NCBI GenBank assembly: GCA_040217795.1
Contig: JBEHWK010000002.1
Span: 1-64,000 of the forward strand
From: Clostridium_T sp040217795
GTDB taxonomy: Bacteria > Bacillota > Clostridia > Clostridiales > Clostridiaceae
Direction: 5' to 3'
DNA length: 64,000 nt
The position numbers and the translations under genes are program-made. The notes under the pieces are model-generated. The model was given only the letters and a program-made list of their open reading frames with translations. It had not been told where the DNA came from and made no database searches. Positions 43,739-52,253 of the stretch are shown here, one piece after another; positions within the stretch are counted from its first letter, which is position 1, and each line of letters begins with the position of its first letter.

Positions 43739-45085
43739 ATGTTTAAAAAAATACTAATAGCAAATAGGGGAGAAATAGCTGTAAGAATCATCAGAGCCTG
43801 CAGAGAGCTGGGAATCAAGTCTGTTGCAGTTTATTCTGAAGCAGACAGGGATGCGCTGCATACTCAATTGGCTGATGAGGCTGTTTGTATAGGGAAAGCT
43901 CCTTCTAAAGATAGTTATCTTAATATACAAAACATTTTAAGCGCTTGTGTTTTAACAGGCGCAGAAGCAATCCATCCGGGATTTGGATTCCTTTCTGAAA
44001 ATTCAAAGTTTGCCAAAATGTGTACAGAATGCAATATCAAATTCATAGGTCCGGATTACGAATCAATTGAATTGATGGGAAACAAGGCTGTTGCCAGAGA
44101 AACCATGAGAAATGCAGGCGTACCAATTACACCTGGTTATGAAGGCATAATAAAGGATGAAAATGAAGCATTAGCTATAGCGGAAGAAATTGGATACCCT
44201 GTAATGATCAAGGCTGCTGCAGGCGGCGGGGGAAGGGGTATCAGAATTGCTTTTAATAAGGAAGAGTTCCTTAACGGGTATTCTACAGCAAAGGCTGAAG
44301 CTTTAACTTGTTTTGGAGATGACAGGCTATATATTGAGAAATATATTCTTGGACCAAAACACATAGAGTTCCAAATACTTGCTGATGAACACGGCAATGT
44401 AGTACATTTGGGAGAAAGGGATTGTTCAATTCAGAGAAAAAACCAAAAAGTAATTGAAGAAGCCCCTTCCTTGATTTTAGATGAAGCTTTGAGAGAAAAG
44501 ATGGGAAATATCGCAGTTGCTGCAGCTAAAGCAGTTAACTACAAAAATGCAGGTACTATAGAATTTTTAGTTGATAAAGACAGGAATTTCTATTTTATGG
44601 AGATGAACACCAGAATTCAGGTTGAACATCCTATTACAGAGATGGTTACAGGAGTTGACTTGGTTAAGGAACAAATAAAAGTTGCTTATGGAATGCCTTT
44701 GGAATTTACACAGGAAGACATTAAAATCAAGGGTCATGCAATAGAATGCAGAATAAATGCCGAGGATCCTGGCGAAGGGTTCAGACCATGCCCTGGAACT
44801 ATCGAGCAAATGGTACTTCCTGGTGGATTTGGAGTGAGAGTTGATTCTGCAATATATGTGGGATATAAGATACCTCCATACTATGATTCAATGATAGGTA
44901 AACTGATTGTTCATGGAAACACAAGAGAAGAAGCTATAATGAGAATGAAAAGAGCCCTTGGAGAGTTTGCCATAGGGGGCGTAAAGACGAATATTGATTT
45001 CCAATTTGACATATTGGAAAATCCGGACTTTGTCAAAGGTGAATTTACTACATCATTCTTGAAAGAAAAGATGGTGATTGAATAA
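43739..45085 (+). CDS. accC: Biotin carboxylase of acetyl-CoA carboxylase
   Basis: AccC carboxylates the biotin of AccB using ATP and bicarbonate. The 448-residue ATP-grasp protein has KILIANRGEIAVRIIRACRE, the glycine-rich loop KAAAGGGGRGIRIA, ERDCSIQRKNQKV, and EMNTRIQVEHPITEMVTG. The ATG at 43739 follows GGTGAGAG; a longer in-frame reading into fabZ is not used. The stop and the accD start share one base (TAATG). Confidence 0.96.
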   Translation: MFKKILIANRGEIAVRIIRACRELGIKSVAVYSEADRDALHTQLADEAVCIGKAPSKDSYLNIQNILSACVLTGAEAIHPGFGFLSENSKFAKMCTECNIKFIGPDYESIELMGNKAVARETMRNAGVPITPGYEGIIKDENEALAIAEEIGYPVMIKAAAGGGGRGIRIAFNKEEFLNGYSTAKAEALTCFGDDRLYIEKYILGPKHIEFQILADEHGNVVHLGERDCSIQRKNQKVIEEAPSLILDEALREKMGNIAVAAAKAVNYKNAGTIEFLVDKDRNFYFMEMNTRIQVEHPITEMVTGVDLVKEQIKVAYGMPLEFTQEDIKIKGHAIECRINAEDPGEGFRPCPGTIEQMVLPGGFGVRVDSAIYVGYKIPPYYDSMIGKLIVHGNTREEAIMRMKRALGEFAIGGVKTNIDFQFDILENPDFVKGEFTTSFLKEKMVIE

Positions 45086-45969
45086 TGTTGAAGGACTTGT
45101 TAAAAAAGAGAACCTATATCACAGTTTCCTCAGTTCCAATAAAAAAGGAAGAAATCAAAGCTAATGAAGCCAGACCTTCAATACCTGATGACATGTGGTG
45201 TAAATGCCCTGATTGCGGTGCAATACTATATAATGAGGATGTAGAGAAAAACGTAGGTGTTTGCGACAAGTGCAATTATCACTTCAGGATAGATGCGAAG
45301 TACAGACTTAATCTTGTGGCAGATGAAGGGACCTTTAAGGAGATCAATGCAGATTTTACAAGTGTTGACCCTTTGGATTTCGACGGCTATAAAGCAAAAC
45401 TTGCTAAGGCTGAAGAAACATCTTCATTAAAAGAAGCTGTAATTACCGGAACATGTGAAATAGATGGAACAGAAATAGCCATTGCTGTTATGGATTCCAA
45501 CTTCATGATGGGAAGTATGGGAACTGTAGTGGGTGAGAAAGTCACAAGACTAGTTGAAATGGCTACGGAAAAATCCCTTCCTTTGGTAATTTTCACTGCT
45601 TCCGGAGGAGCAAGAATGCAGGAGGGTATATTCTCTCTTATGCAAATGGCTAAGATCAGCGGAGCCCTTAAAAGACATGACTTAAAAGGACTTCTGTATA
45701 TATCTTTCTTAACAGATCCTACAACAGGGGGAGTTACGGCTTCCTTTGCAATGGAGGGGGACATAATGCTCAGTGAGCCGGGAACACTTATCGGGTTTGC
45801 CGGAAGAAGAGTAATTGAGGGTACAATAAACCAGGAATTGCCTAAAAACTTTCAAAGAGCAGAATTCCTATTGGAAAAAGGCTTTCTTGACAATATTGTA
45901 GACAGAAAAGATTTAAAAGACACCCTTTCAAAAATTTTGAAGCTGCACGAGGTGAAGCAAAATGGATAG
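45085..45969 (+). CDS. accD: Acetyl-CoA carboxylase carboxyltransferase beta
   Basis: AccD forms the carboxyltransferase with AccA. The 294-residue protein has an N-terminal zinc ribbon (WCKCPDCGAIL, then VCDKCNYHFR) that also binds mRNA in E. coli, followed by the crotonase-type domain with VFTASGGARMQEG and FLTDPTTGGVTAS, FAGRRVIEGT. It overlaps accC by one base and accA by 8 bases. Confidence 0.96.
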   Translation: MLKDLLKKRTYITVSSVPIKKEEIKANEARPSIPDDMWCKCPDCGAILYNEDVEKNVGVCDKCNYHFRIDAKYRLNLVADEGTFKEINADFTSVDPLDFDGYKAKLAKAEETSSLKEAVITGTCEIDGTEIAIAVMDSNFMMGSMGTVVGEKVTRLVEMATEKSLPLVIFTASGGARMQEGIFSLMQMAKISGALKRHDLKGLLYISFLTDPTTGGVTASFAMEGDIMLSEPGTLIGFAGRRVIEGTINQELPKNFQRAEFLLEKGFLDNIVDRKDLKDTLSKILKLHEVKQNG

Positions 45970-46777
45970 GAAGGTAGTAAAGAACCTTACAGCTTGGGAA
46001 AGAGTTGAAATTGCAAGAAAGCAAGACAGACCCAATGCGTTATATTATATTAAAAACATATGTAGCAATTTTTTTGAGCTTCATGGAGACAGAACCTTTT
46101 CAGATGACAAATCAGTTGTAGGCGGTATTGGTGAAATTGATGGAATCAAAGTCACTATAATAGGCATCGTAAAGGGAAACAATTCCAAGGAAAATATCGA
46201 AAGAAATTTCGGTATGCCTCATCCTGAAGGCTACAAGAAGGCCTTGAGACTTATGAGACAGGCAGAAAAGTTCAACAGACCGATTATTTGTCTGGTTGAT
46301 ACGCCTGGTGCATATCCTGGAATGGGTGCTGAAGAAAGAGGGCAAGGGTATGCCCTGGCTCAAAACTTAAAAGAAATGTTTGATATAAAAGTTCCTATTA
46401 TCTCTATAATAATAGGAGAAGGCGGAAGCGGAGGTGCCTTGGCACTTGCTGTAGGAGACAAGGTATTCATGCTTGAAAACGCCATTTATTCAATCCTTAC
46501 ACCAGAAGGATTCGCATCTATACTATGGAAAGATGCGAGCCGTTCAAAGGAAGCTGCAGAAAAAATGGGAATTACTGCACAAGACTTGTTTGAAGCTGGT
46601 ATAATCGACATGGTTATAAAAGAGCCTGTTGGAGGGGCACATACGAACCCTGAAAAAATGGCTTGGAGAATAAAAAGAAAAATACTGCCTGAATTAGAGC
46701 TGTTGGCTTCTCAATCAAAAGAAGAACTTTTGGAAAACCGCTATCAGAAATTCAGAGCAATGGGAAACTTTTATTAA
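45962..46777 (+). CDS. accA: Acetyl-CoA carboxylase carboxyltransferase alpha
   Basis: AccA is the partner of AccD, together transferring CO2 from carboxybiotin to acetyl-CoA. The 271-residue protein has LHGDRTFSDDKSVVGGIGEI, FGMPHPEGYKKALRLMRQAE, VDTPGAYPGMGAEERGQG and IIGEGGSGGALALAVGDKV. It is the last gene of the operon and overlaps accD. A bidirectional terminator follows. Confidence 0.96.
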   Translation: MDRKVVKNLTAWERVEIARKQDRPNALYYIKNICSNFFELHGDRTFSDDKSVVGGIGEIDGIKVTIIGIVKGNNSKENIERNFGMPHPEGYKKALRLMRQAEKFNRPIICLVDTPGAYPGMGAEERGQGYALAQNLKEMFDIKVPIISIIIGEGGSGGALALAVGDKVFMLENAIYSILTPEGFASILWKDASRSKEAAEKMGITAQDLFEAGIIDMVIKEPVGGAHTNPEKMAWRIKRKILPELELLASQSKEELLENRYQKFRAMGNFY

Positions 46778-46781
46778 ACAA

Positions 46782-46811
46782 AAAACCCGGCAACTTGTAT
46801 GCCGGGTTTTT
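46782..46811. terminator. Bidirectional terminator of accA and niaX
   Basis: AAAACCCGGC (46782-46791) pairs perfectly with GCCGGGTTTT (46801-46810). A and T runs on both sides let it serve both converging genes. Confidence 0.92.
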
Positions 46812-46812
46812 G

Positions 46813-47328
46813 CTATCCTAGTATTTCTTTTTCATTGTCAAAATGAAGGATTCTGCTTTTTGTAAGAGCTCTTGCCAAGGTGAAGGCTATAGTTCCATCT
46901 ATAAGGTGATGAAGGATTGTTCCTATACCAACTACAACAAGGGCATTGTAGAATGTAAATCCAAATGGTATTACGGCAATTGCCTCAAGAATTCCATGAA
47001 TTGGAGCTGTAAGTAAAACTACATATTTTAATGGCATCTTCTTTTTAATAAGATATCCCCCAAGGCCTCCGATAATAATATGCATCGCTGCTCTTGCAAC
47101 AACAAAGGTTGGTGATCCTGAAATGAAAAAGCCTACGGCTGATCCTAAACCAACTGCCACAGCCACCAATGGACTTATAAGCATAGCTATAAATAATGGG
47201 ACGTGGGATGCAATCGTTGCAGTAAAAGGTGGGATTATTACCTTTAAGAATCCAAAGTATAGTGGGATTATTATTGAAAGAGCTGTCAATAATGCCGTAT
47301 AGATCATTTTTTTTATTCTGTTTTGCAT
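46813..47328 (-). CDS. niaX: ECF transporter S component, NiaX-like (niacin)
   Basis: A 171-residue membrane protein with about six hydrophobic segments. It matches substrate-binding (S) components of energy-coupling factor transporters; the stretch PPFTATIASHVPLFIAMLISPLVAVAVGLGS resembles the niacin-specific NiaX family. It would work with shared EcfA/A'/T proteins coded elsewhere. The ATG at 47326-47328 follows CAGGAGGTTA, so a longer in-frame reading toward hutP is not used. Niacin uptake would feed NAD synthesis, and nadE is in the window. The substrate call is from sequence feel only. Confidence 0.7.
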   Translation of the reverse strand: MQNRIKKMIYTALLTALSIIIPLYFGFLKVIIPPFTATIASHVPLFIAMLISPLVAVAVGLGSAVGFFISGSPTFVVARAAMHIIIGGLGGYLIKKKMPLKYVVLLTAPIHGILEAIAVIPFGFTFYNALVVVGIGTILHHLIDGTIAFTLARALTKSRILHFDNEKEILG

Positions 47329-47358
47329 AGTAACCTCCTGAAAATAAATGTAAATTCC

Positions 47359-47380
47359 ATGTATATACATCAGTATACTG
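47359..47380. promoter_or_regulatory. Two adjacent perfect palindromes between niaX and hutP
   Basis: ATGTATATACAT (47359-47370) is directly followed by CAGTATACTG (47371-47380), each a perfect palindrome. They lie upstream of both divergent genes and could be an operator or contain -10-like sequences for both promoters. The regulator is unknown. Confidence 0.45.
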
Positions 47381-47467
47381 AATGAAATGAATCTTGTAAA
47401 TACTTTTATATAGGGAGAATTTTTGGTATACTTATGCAAAGTAAAGAATATACTAGGTGGTGTTATT

Positions 47468-47875
47468 ATGGACAGTGTACAAGTTGCTAAGTTAGCAACC
47501 AGGATGGCAATATCCTCCAGAGAGGAGGAAGCAATTTTAAAAAAGGATTTTGAAAAGCTGGGGGCAAAGGTTTGTGCTGTAGATATAGGAGGAAATATTA
47601 CAAATTCAATTTCCAAAATTTTAGAGAGAGCTTTAGTTGCCTCAAAAAGGTGCGGGCTTATAAGGGAGGAACACCTTCATGAAGGTGCAGTGATAGGTGC
47701 CTGCAGAGATGCCATTATAGAAGTTTCTGCCAGAGCAAGTAACCAGAATGTGGGCGGGAAAATAGGTATAGCCACAGAAGGGGAGCACCTCAGCGTTTGT
47801 ATTTTTCTCAGCATAGGGCTTTTGCATCTTAATGAAGTGGTTATCGGGATAGGGCACAGGGCACTCCCTAAATGA
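47468..47875 (+). CDS. hutP: HutP family RNA-binding antiterminator
   Basis: A 135-residue HutP-family protein. In Bacillus, HutP binds NAG repeats in the hut leader with histidine and Mg2+ and prevents termination. Conserved parts are EEHLHEGAVIGACRDAI (metal/histidine ligands), NVGGKIGIATEGEHL and LLHLNEVVIGIGHRALP. The ATG at 47468 follows AGGTGGTG; a TTG start 15 codons earlier has no such site. No hut genes are nearby, so its target is elsewhere or different. The next gene, 150 bases on, encodes an ABC binding protein. Confidence 0.88.
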   Translation: MDSVQVAKLATRMAISSREEEAILKKDFEKLGAKVCAVDIGGNITNSISKILERALVASKRCGLIREEHLHEGAVIGACRDAIIEVSARASNQNVGGKIGIATEGEHLSVCIFLSIGLLHLNEVVIGIGHRALPK

Positions 47876-48029
47876 TGTTTACAAAAAAGATGAATTATGT
47901 TAACATTTAAATAATATTTTATAAATATTAAAATAATAATATGAAAGCTTTTACATTTCGACATCCTATATTATTAATGAATATTTATAATATTATTTAT
48001 CAGAAAGTTAAAAATGAGGAGATGGAAGT

Positions 48030-49013
48030 ATGGTAGGTAAGAAGAAAATCGCTCTTATTTTATGTTCTATTCTAGCTGTTACTTCATTAGTAGCATGTGG
48101 AAAAACAACGACAAACAAAAAAATCGGTATAACTCAGATAATTGCACACCCGGCGTTAGATTCTGCTAAGGAAGGATTCGTTGCAGCTCTTAAGGAAAAA
48201 GGATTTGAAGATGGTAAGAATATTACCATAGATGAAAAGAATGCACAAGGAGACATATCTACTGCAAATCAAATAGCACAAGGATTTGTAAGTGATAAAA
48301 AAGATTTGATTTTTGCAATTGCAACGCCTACTGCTCAGGCAGCTTATAATGCAACAAAGGATATTCCAATAGTTTTTACGGCTGTGACAGATCCAGTGGC
48401 TTCAGGCTTGGTTAAGGACATAAAGAGTCCAGGCACTAATTGTACAGGAACATCAGATAATGTTTCAATTGCAGATCAATTGAAGTACTTAGTGAAGATA
48501 TCGCCAAATGCAAAAACAATAGGTGTTGTTTACAATACATCAGAGGCTAACTCTTTAGTACAAGTCAAATCATTGAAAGAGGAAGCTGCAAAAATAGGCC
48601 TTTCAGTTAAGGAAGCCGGAGTGTCAAATGTAAATGACATAGATCAAAGTTTGAATTCTATCCTAGGATCAATTGATGTTCTGTATACACCTACAGACAA
48701 CACTGTTGCTTCTTCATATGACCTTATAGGTAAAAGATGCCTGGATAAAAAGGTTCCTATTTTTGGGGCTGAGTCAGCAGTTGTTAAAAAAGGTGGACTA
48801 GTTACTGCCGGTATTGATTACTATGAATTAGGGAAACAAGCAGGATATAAGGCTGCTGAAGTTTTGAACGGCAAAAAGCCTCAGGATATAGAAGTGGGAT
48901 ATATGACAGACTTAAAAGTGACAGTAAATACAGATGCTGCTGCTAAGTTAGGTATAACAATTCCGGAGGACATATTAAAAGATGCAGAAAAAGTTACTGG
49001 AGGCGTGAATTAA
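48030..49013 (+). CDS. ABC substrate-binding lipoprotein, TrpX-like
   Basis: A 327-residue secreted binding protein with a lipoprotein signal (KKIALILCSILAVTSLVACG, cysteine at the LVAC lipobox). The mature part belongs to the ABC_sub_bind family (KIGITQIIAHPALDSAKEGF, PIVFTAVTDPVASGLV, GVVYNTSEANS). Relatives in Clostridia and streptococci are named TrpX and are predicted to bind tryptophan or another aromatic amino acid, but the ligand here is unproven. It heads an operon with permease and ATPase genes. The 154 bases upstream are AT-rich with no T-box. Confidence 0.88.
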   Translation: MVGKKKIALILCSILAVTSLVACGKTTTNKKIGITQIIAHPALDSAKEGFVAALKEKGFEDGKNITIDEKNAQGDISTANQIAQGFVSDKKDLIFAIATPTAQAAYNATKDIPIVFTAVTDPVASGLVKDIKSPGTNCTGTSDNVSIADQLKYLVKISPNAKTIGVVYNTSEANSLVQVKSLKEEAAKIGLSVKEAGVSNVNDIDQSLNSILGSIDVLYTPTDNTVASSYDLIGKRCLDKKVPIFGAESAVVKKGGLVTAGIDYYELGKQAGYKAAEVLNGKKPQDIEVGYMTDLKVTVNTDAAAKLGITIPEDILKDAEKVTGGVN

Positions 49014-49903
49014 TGTCATTAGTGTTGAATGTACTGGAACAAGGGTTTTTATTTGCCCTTGTTTCAATTGGCGTTTATATTACATATAAAATATTGGATT
49101 TCCCGGATATGTCAGTGGACGGTACTTTTCCACTGGGAGCAGCAGTATGTGCTGCGCTTTTGTTAAGGGGAATGGGGCCAGTGTCCTCTGTTCTGTTTGC
49201 AATAGCAGCAGGGGCTGTGGCAGGTTTTTTCACTGGCATACTTCATGTTAAACTTAAAATTGACAGTTTGTTATCAGGCATATTGGTAATGATAAGTCTT
49301 TATTCAGTAAATTTAAGAATCATGGGAAAATCTAATGTTCCATTATTCTCCTTTAAAAATATTTTTAAAGGTAATGAGATCTCCTTAGGAGATTTAAATC
49401 TGGCTCCGCTGCTGATTATTCTGATATTTGTTGTGTTATCCAAGTTAGCAATAGATCTTTTCTTAAAAACAAAAAAAGGTTTCTTATTGATTGCAACAGG
49501 GGATAATGAGCAGGTGGTTACATCTTTAGGGATAAATGCCGACAATGTAAAAATAATGGCATTAATGATATCAAATGCTTTTGCTTCATTAGCAGGTGCC
49601 CTTACTGCTCAGTATCAGGGATTCTCTGATGTTGGAATGGGAACAGGTACAGTTGTTATGGGACTAGCCTCAGTAATAATAGGTGTTTCAGTATTGAAAA
49701 AAGTTTCTTTTGTTAAAATAACAACCCTGGCTATTTTCGGAGCTATAGTATACAAATCGATAATTGCCATTGCATTACAGTTAGGGTTATCCCCTAACGA
49801 CCTTAAGATTGTTACTGCATTTATAGTAATAATTGCGTTGACTGTAAATAACAAAGGTCTAATTTTCAAGAGAAAAAAATCAGTGAAAGGTGGTGCCGTT
49901 TAG
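49013..49903 (+). CDS. ABC transporter permease, TrpY-like
   Basis: A 296-residue integral membrane permease with about eight to nine hydrophobic segments, in the branched-chain-amino-acid-type permease superfamily. Motifs include FPDMSVDGTFPLGAAVCAAL and LIATGDNEQVVTSLGINADNV. It overlaps the binding-protein gene by one base (TAATG) and is just upstream of the ATPase gene. It would form the channel of the TrpXYZ-like importer. Confidence 0.88.
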   Translation: MSLVLNVLEQGFLFALVSIGVYITYKILDFPDMSVDGTFPLGAAVCAALLLRGMGPVSSVLFAIAAGAVAGFFTGILHVKLKIDSLLSGILVMISLYSVNLRIMGKSNVPLFSFKNIFKGNEISLGDLNLAPLLIILIFVVLSKLAIDLFLKTKKGFLLIATGDNEQVVTSLGINADNVKIMALMISNAFASLAGALTAQYQGFSDVGMGTGTVVMGLASVIIGVSVLKKVSFVKITTLAIFGAIVYKSIIAIALQLGLSPNDLKIVTAFIVIIALTVNNKGLIFKRKKSVKGGAV

Positions 49904-49904
49904 A

Positions 49905-50699
49905 ATGTTAGAGATTAAGGGCTTATGCAAAGTTTTTAATGAAAACACAGTAAATGAGCACAGAGTTTTCGATAACTTCAATTTCAAGGTTAATGAAGGT
50001 GACTTTGTGGCGATAATTGGTTCTAATGGTGCCGGTAAAAGTACTCTTTTAAATTTAGTCGGCGGAAGCCTGGACGGAGATTCCGGTTCAGTAATAATTG
50101 ACGGCAGGGAAATGATTAATGATCCGGAATATAAAAGATCAAAATGCATCGGGAGAGTTTATCAGAGCCCTTCTATGGGAGTATCTCCAAACATGACAAT
50201 ACTTGAAAACTTATCAATGGCTGACAACAAGGGTAAAAAGTTCGGATTAACCTTTGCTATAGATAAAAAAAGAGAGGGATGCTTTAAGGAACTTCTTAAA
50301 AAAGTAAACTTAGGTCTGGAAGATAAGCTGCACACAAAAGTGGGTTTGCTATCCGGAGGACAAAGACAAGCATTGACTCTTTTGATGGCTGTAATGTCAA
50401 ATCCTAAGATATTGCTTTTGGATGAGCATACAGCAGCTCTGGATCCTAAAACCTCTGAAAAGATTATGGAAATTACAAGAGAAATAGTTAAGGAAAAAGG
50501 AATCACAACCTTAATGGTAACTCATAATCTGAATCATGCAATATCTTCTGGAAACAGATTGATTATGATGCATGGCGGTAAAGTGGTTATAGATGTTCAG
50601 GGCGAAGAGAAGCAATCTTTAGATACTGATAAATTAATAGGTCTGTTTGAAAAGGTTCATGTAAAAGATGGACTAAGCGATAGAACATTGTTTAGTTAA
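49905..50699 (+). CDS. ABC transporter ATPase, TrpZ-like
   Basis: A 264-residue ATPase with Walker A GSNGAGKSTLLNLVGG, the Q-loop region, the signature LLSGGQRQALTLLMAV and Walker B ILLLDEHTAALDP, then the H-loop in MVTHNLNHA. The ATG at 49905 is preferred, one base past the permease stop, with GAAAGGTGG about 11 bases upstream; an earlier GTG lies within that site. It completes the importer operon and is followed by a terminator. Confidence 0.92.
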   Translation: MLEIKGLCKVFNENTVNEHRVFDNFNFKVNEGDFVAIIGSNGAGKSTLLNLVGGSLDGDSGSVIIDGREMINDPEYKRSKCIGRVYQSPSMGVSPNMTILENLSMADNKGKKFGLTFAIDKKREGCFKELLKKVNLGLEDKLHTKVGLLSGGQRQALTLLMAVMSNPKILLLDEHTAALDPKTSEKIMEITREIVKEKGITTLMVTHNLNHAISSGNRLIMMHGGKVVIDVQGEEKQSLDTDKLIGLFEKVHVKDGLSDRTLFS

Positions 50700-50709
50700 A
50701 AAATAATTA

Positions 50710-50760
50710 AAATACCCCCAGAGGTGCTCCTGAATATTAGAGCCGCATCCGGGGGTATTT
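50710..50760 (+). terminator. Terminator of the ABC operon
   Basis: AAATACCCCC (50710-50719) pairs with GGGGGTATTT (50751-50760), with further pairing in the loop. Confidence 0.75.
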
Positions 50761-50785
50761 ACTATTGAATATGATATGTTATAAT
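50758..50785 (+). promoter_or_regulatory. Candidate promoter of rarA
   Basis: TTTACT (50758-50763), a 16-base spacer and TATAAT (50780-50785) lie about 54 bases before the rarA ATG. Confidence 0.4.
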
Positions 50786-50838
50786 TCTGTATATGTATTT
50801 TTGATGAACGGAATCAGATTTAGAAATGGGGAATTTAA

Positions 50839-52110
50839 ATGTATAAGCCTTTAGCTGATAAAGTAAGACCTAAAAATATAAGCGAAGTTTTTGGACAGAA
50901 GCATATTTTAGGGGAAGGTAAAATATTAAGCAGAATAATAAAAAGTAATAGAATTTCCAACATGATATTTTACGGACCCCCGGGGGTAGGTAAAACTACA
51001 GTAGCAAATATAATTGCAGAAACCTCAAATAAAAGATTTTATAAATTAAATGCAACTAATGCTTCTTTGAAGGATATTCAGGAAATTGTAGCGGATTTAG
51101 ATACTTTTATGGGTATTTCTGGGGTAGTGCTTTATCTGGATGAGATACAAAACTTCAATAAGAAGCAGCAGCAGTCACTTTTGGAATTTATTGAGGATGG
51201 AAGGATAACTTTAATTGCTTCAACTACAGAAAATCCATTCCATTATATTTTCAAAGCTATATTAAGCAGAAGCACAATATTTGAATTTAAGCCATTAGAA
51301 AAAGCTGATGTGATAGAAGCTCTGAAAAGAGCAAGAGAATTAGCACAGAATGACTACAAAGGAGTTGAGGTAGAGGTTTCTGATGAAGCGTATGACTTTC
51401 TTGCAGATGCATCAAACGGAGACGTGCGAAAAGCCATAAATGGGTTGGAGGTTGCCCTTTACTCAACTAATCCTGATATCAGTGGAAAGATAGTGATTGA
51501 TTTGAATACGGCTGCTGATTCAGTACAAAAAAAGGTCCTGAATTATGATATAAACGGAGATTCCCATTATGATATTTTAAGCGCATTTCAAAAGTCAATA
51601 CGGGGAAGTGACCCGGATGCCGCAGTTCATTATTTAGCAAGGCTGGTCAAAGCAGGAGACTTAATCTCAATTTGCAGGAGGCTCCTGGTTATAGCAGCTG
51701 AGGATATTGGATTGGCATACCCTCAGGGGATTTCAATAGTAAAAGCATGTGTTGACAGTGCACAGGTCCTGGGTTTTCCTGAAGCGAGAATTCCTTTGGC
51801 GCAGGCAGCAATATTATTGGCAACGGCTCCTAAATCCAATTCCGCAATTATGGCTATAGATGGAGCCTTAGCAGATTTGGAAAATACGGACATAGGTGAC
51901 GTTCCGGCTCATCTTAAGGATGCACATTACTCAGGTGCATCTTCATTAGGAAGGGGCATCGAATATAAATACCCTCATAACTATAAGAACCACTACACTC
52001 CTCAGCAATACCTGCCTGATAATTTGAAATCCGCCAGGTATTATACAGAGGGCGAAAACAAGTTTGAAGGAAGTATTAAAAAATATTGGGATAATGTAAA
52101 GAATAGTTGA
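50839..52110 (+). CDS. rarA: Replication-associated recombination ATPase RarA
   Basis: RarA (MgsA) is a AAA+ protein related to clamp loaders that acts at stalled replication forks. The 423-residue protein has Walker A in YGPPGVGKTTVANI (about residue 47), Walker B in VLYLDEIQNFNKKQQ, sensor TLIASTTENPFH, and the C-terminal domain with DPDAAVHYLARLVKAGD and RYYTEGENKFEGSIKKYW. Typical of the family in length and order. It is monocistronic, with a terminator after it. Confidence 0.93.
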   Translation: MYKPLADKVRPKNISEVFGQKHILGEGKILSRIIKSNRISNMIFYGPPGVGKTTVANIIAETSNKRFYKLNATNASLKDIQEIVADLDTFMGISGVVLYLDEIQNFNKKQQQSLLEFIEDGRITLIASTTENPFHYIFKAILSRSTIFEFKPLEKADVIEALKRARELAQNDYKGVEVEVSDEAYDFLADASNGDVRKAINGLEVALYSTNPDISGKIVIDLNTAADSVQKKVLNYDINGDSHYDILSAFQKSIRGSDPDAAVHYLARLVKAGDLISICRRLLVIAAEDIGLAYPQGISIVKACVDSAQVLGFPEARIPLAQAAILLATAPKSNSAIMAIDGALADLENTDIGDVPAHLKDAHYSGASSLGRGIEYKYPHNYKNHYTPQQYLPDNLKSARYYTEGENKFEGSIKKYWDNVKNS

Positions 52111-52132
52111 TAAGCATAAAATCTGAAAAGGG

Positions 52133-52154
52133 CACCTCCGCGGAGGTGTTTTTT
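52133..52154 (+). terminator. Terminator of rarA
   Basis: CACCTCCGCGGAGGTG (52133-52148) is a perfect 16-base palindrome, followed by six T. Confidence 0.9.
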
Positions 52155-52253
52155 ATCTGAATACAACCATATGGAATTAACAAAGTCAATTTGATATAAT
52201 AAATATATAATAGACTTCAGCAAAGAATTCTTAATGGCAGGGAGGAAAACGCT

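Noticed and set aside
47329..47616. Longer N-terminus for the NiaX-like protein
   Set aside because: It would run antisense through hutP. The ATG at 47328 has a perfect ribosome site and gives the family length.
47876..48029. T-box or HutP-type leader ahead of the TrpX-like gene
   Set aside because: There is no T-box sequence, no clear terminator hairpin and no spaced NAG repeats. It is simply very AT-rich.
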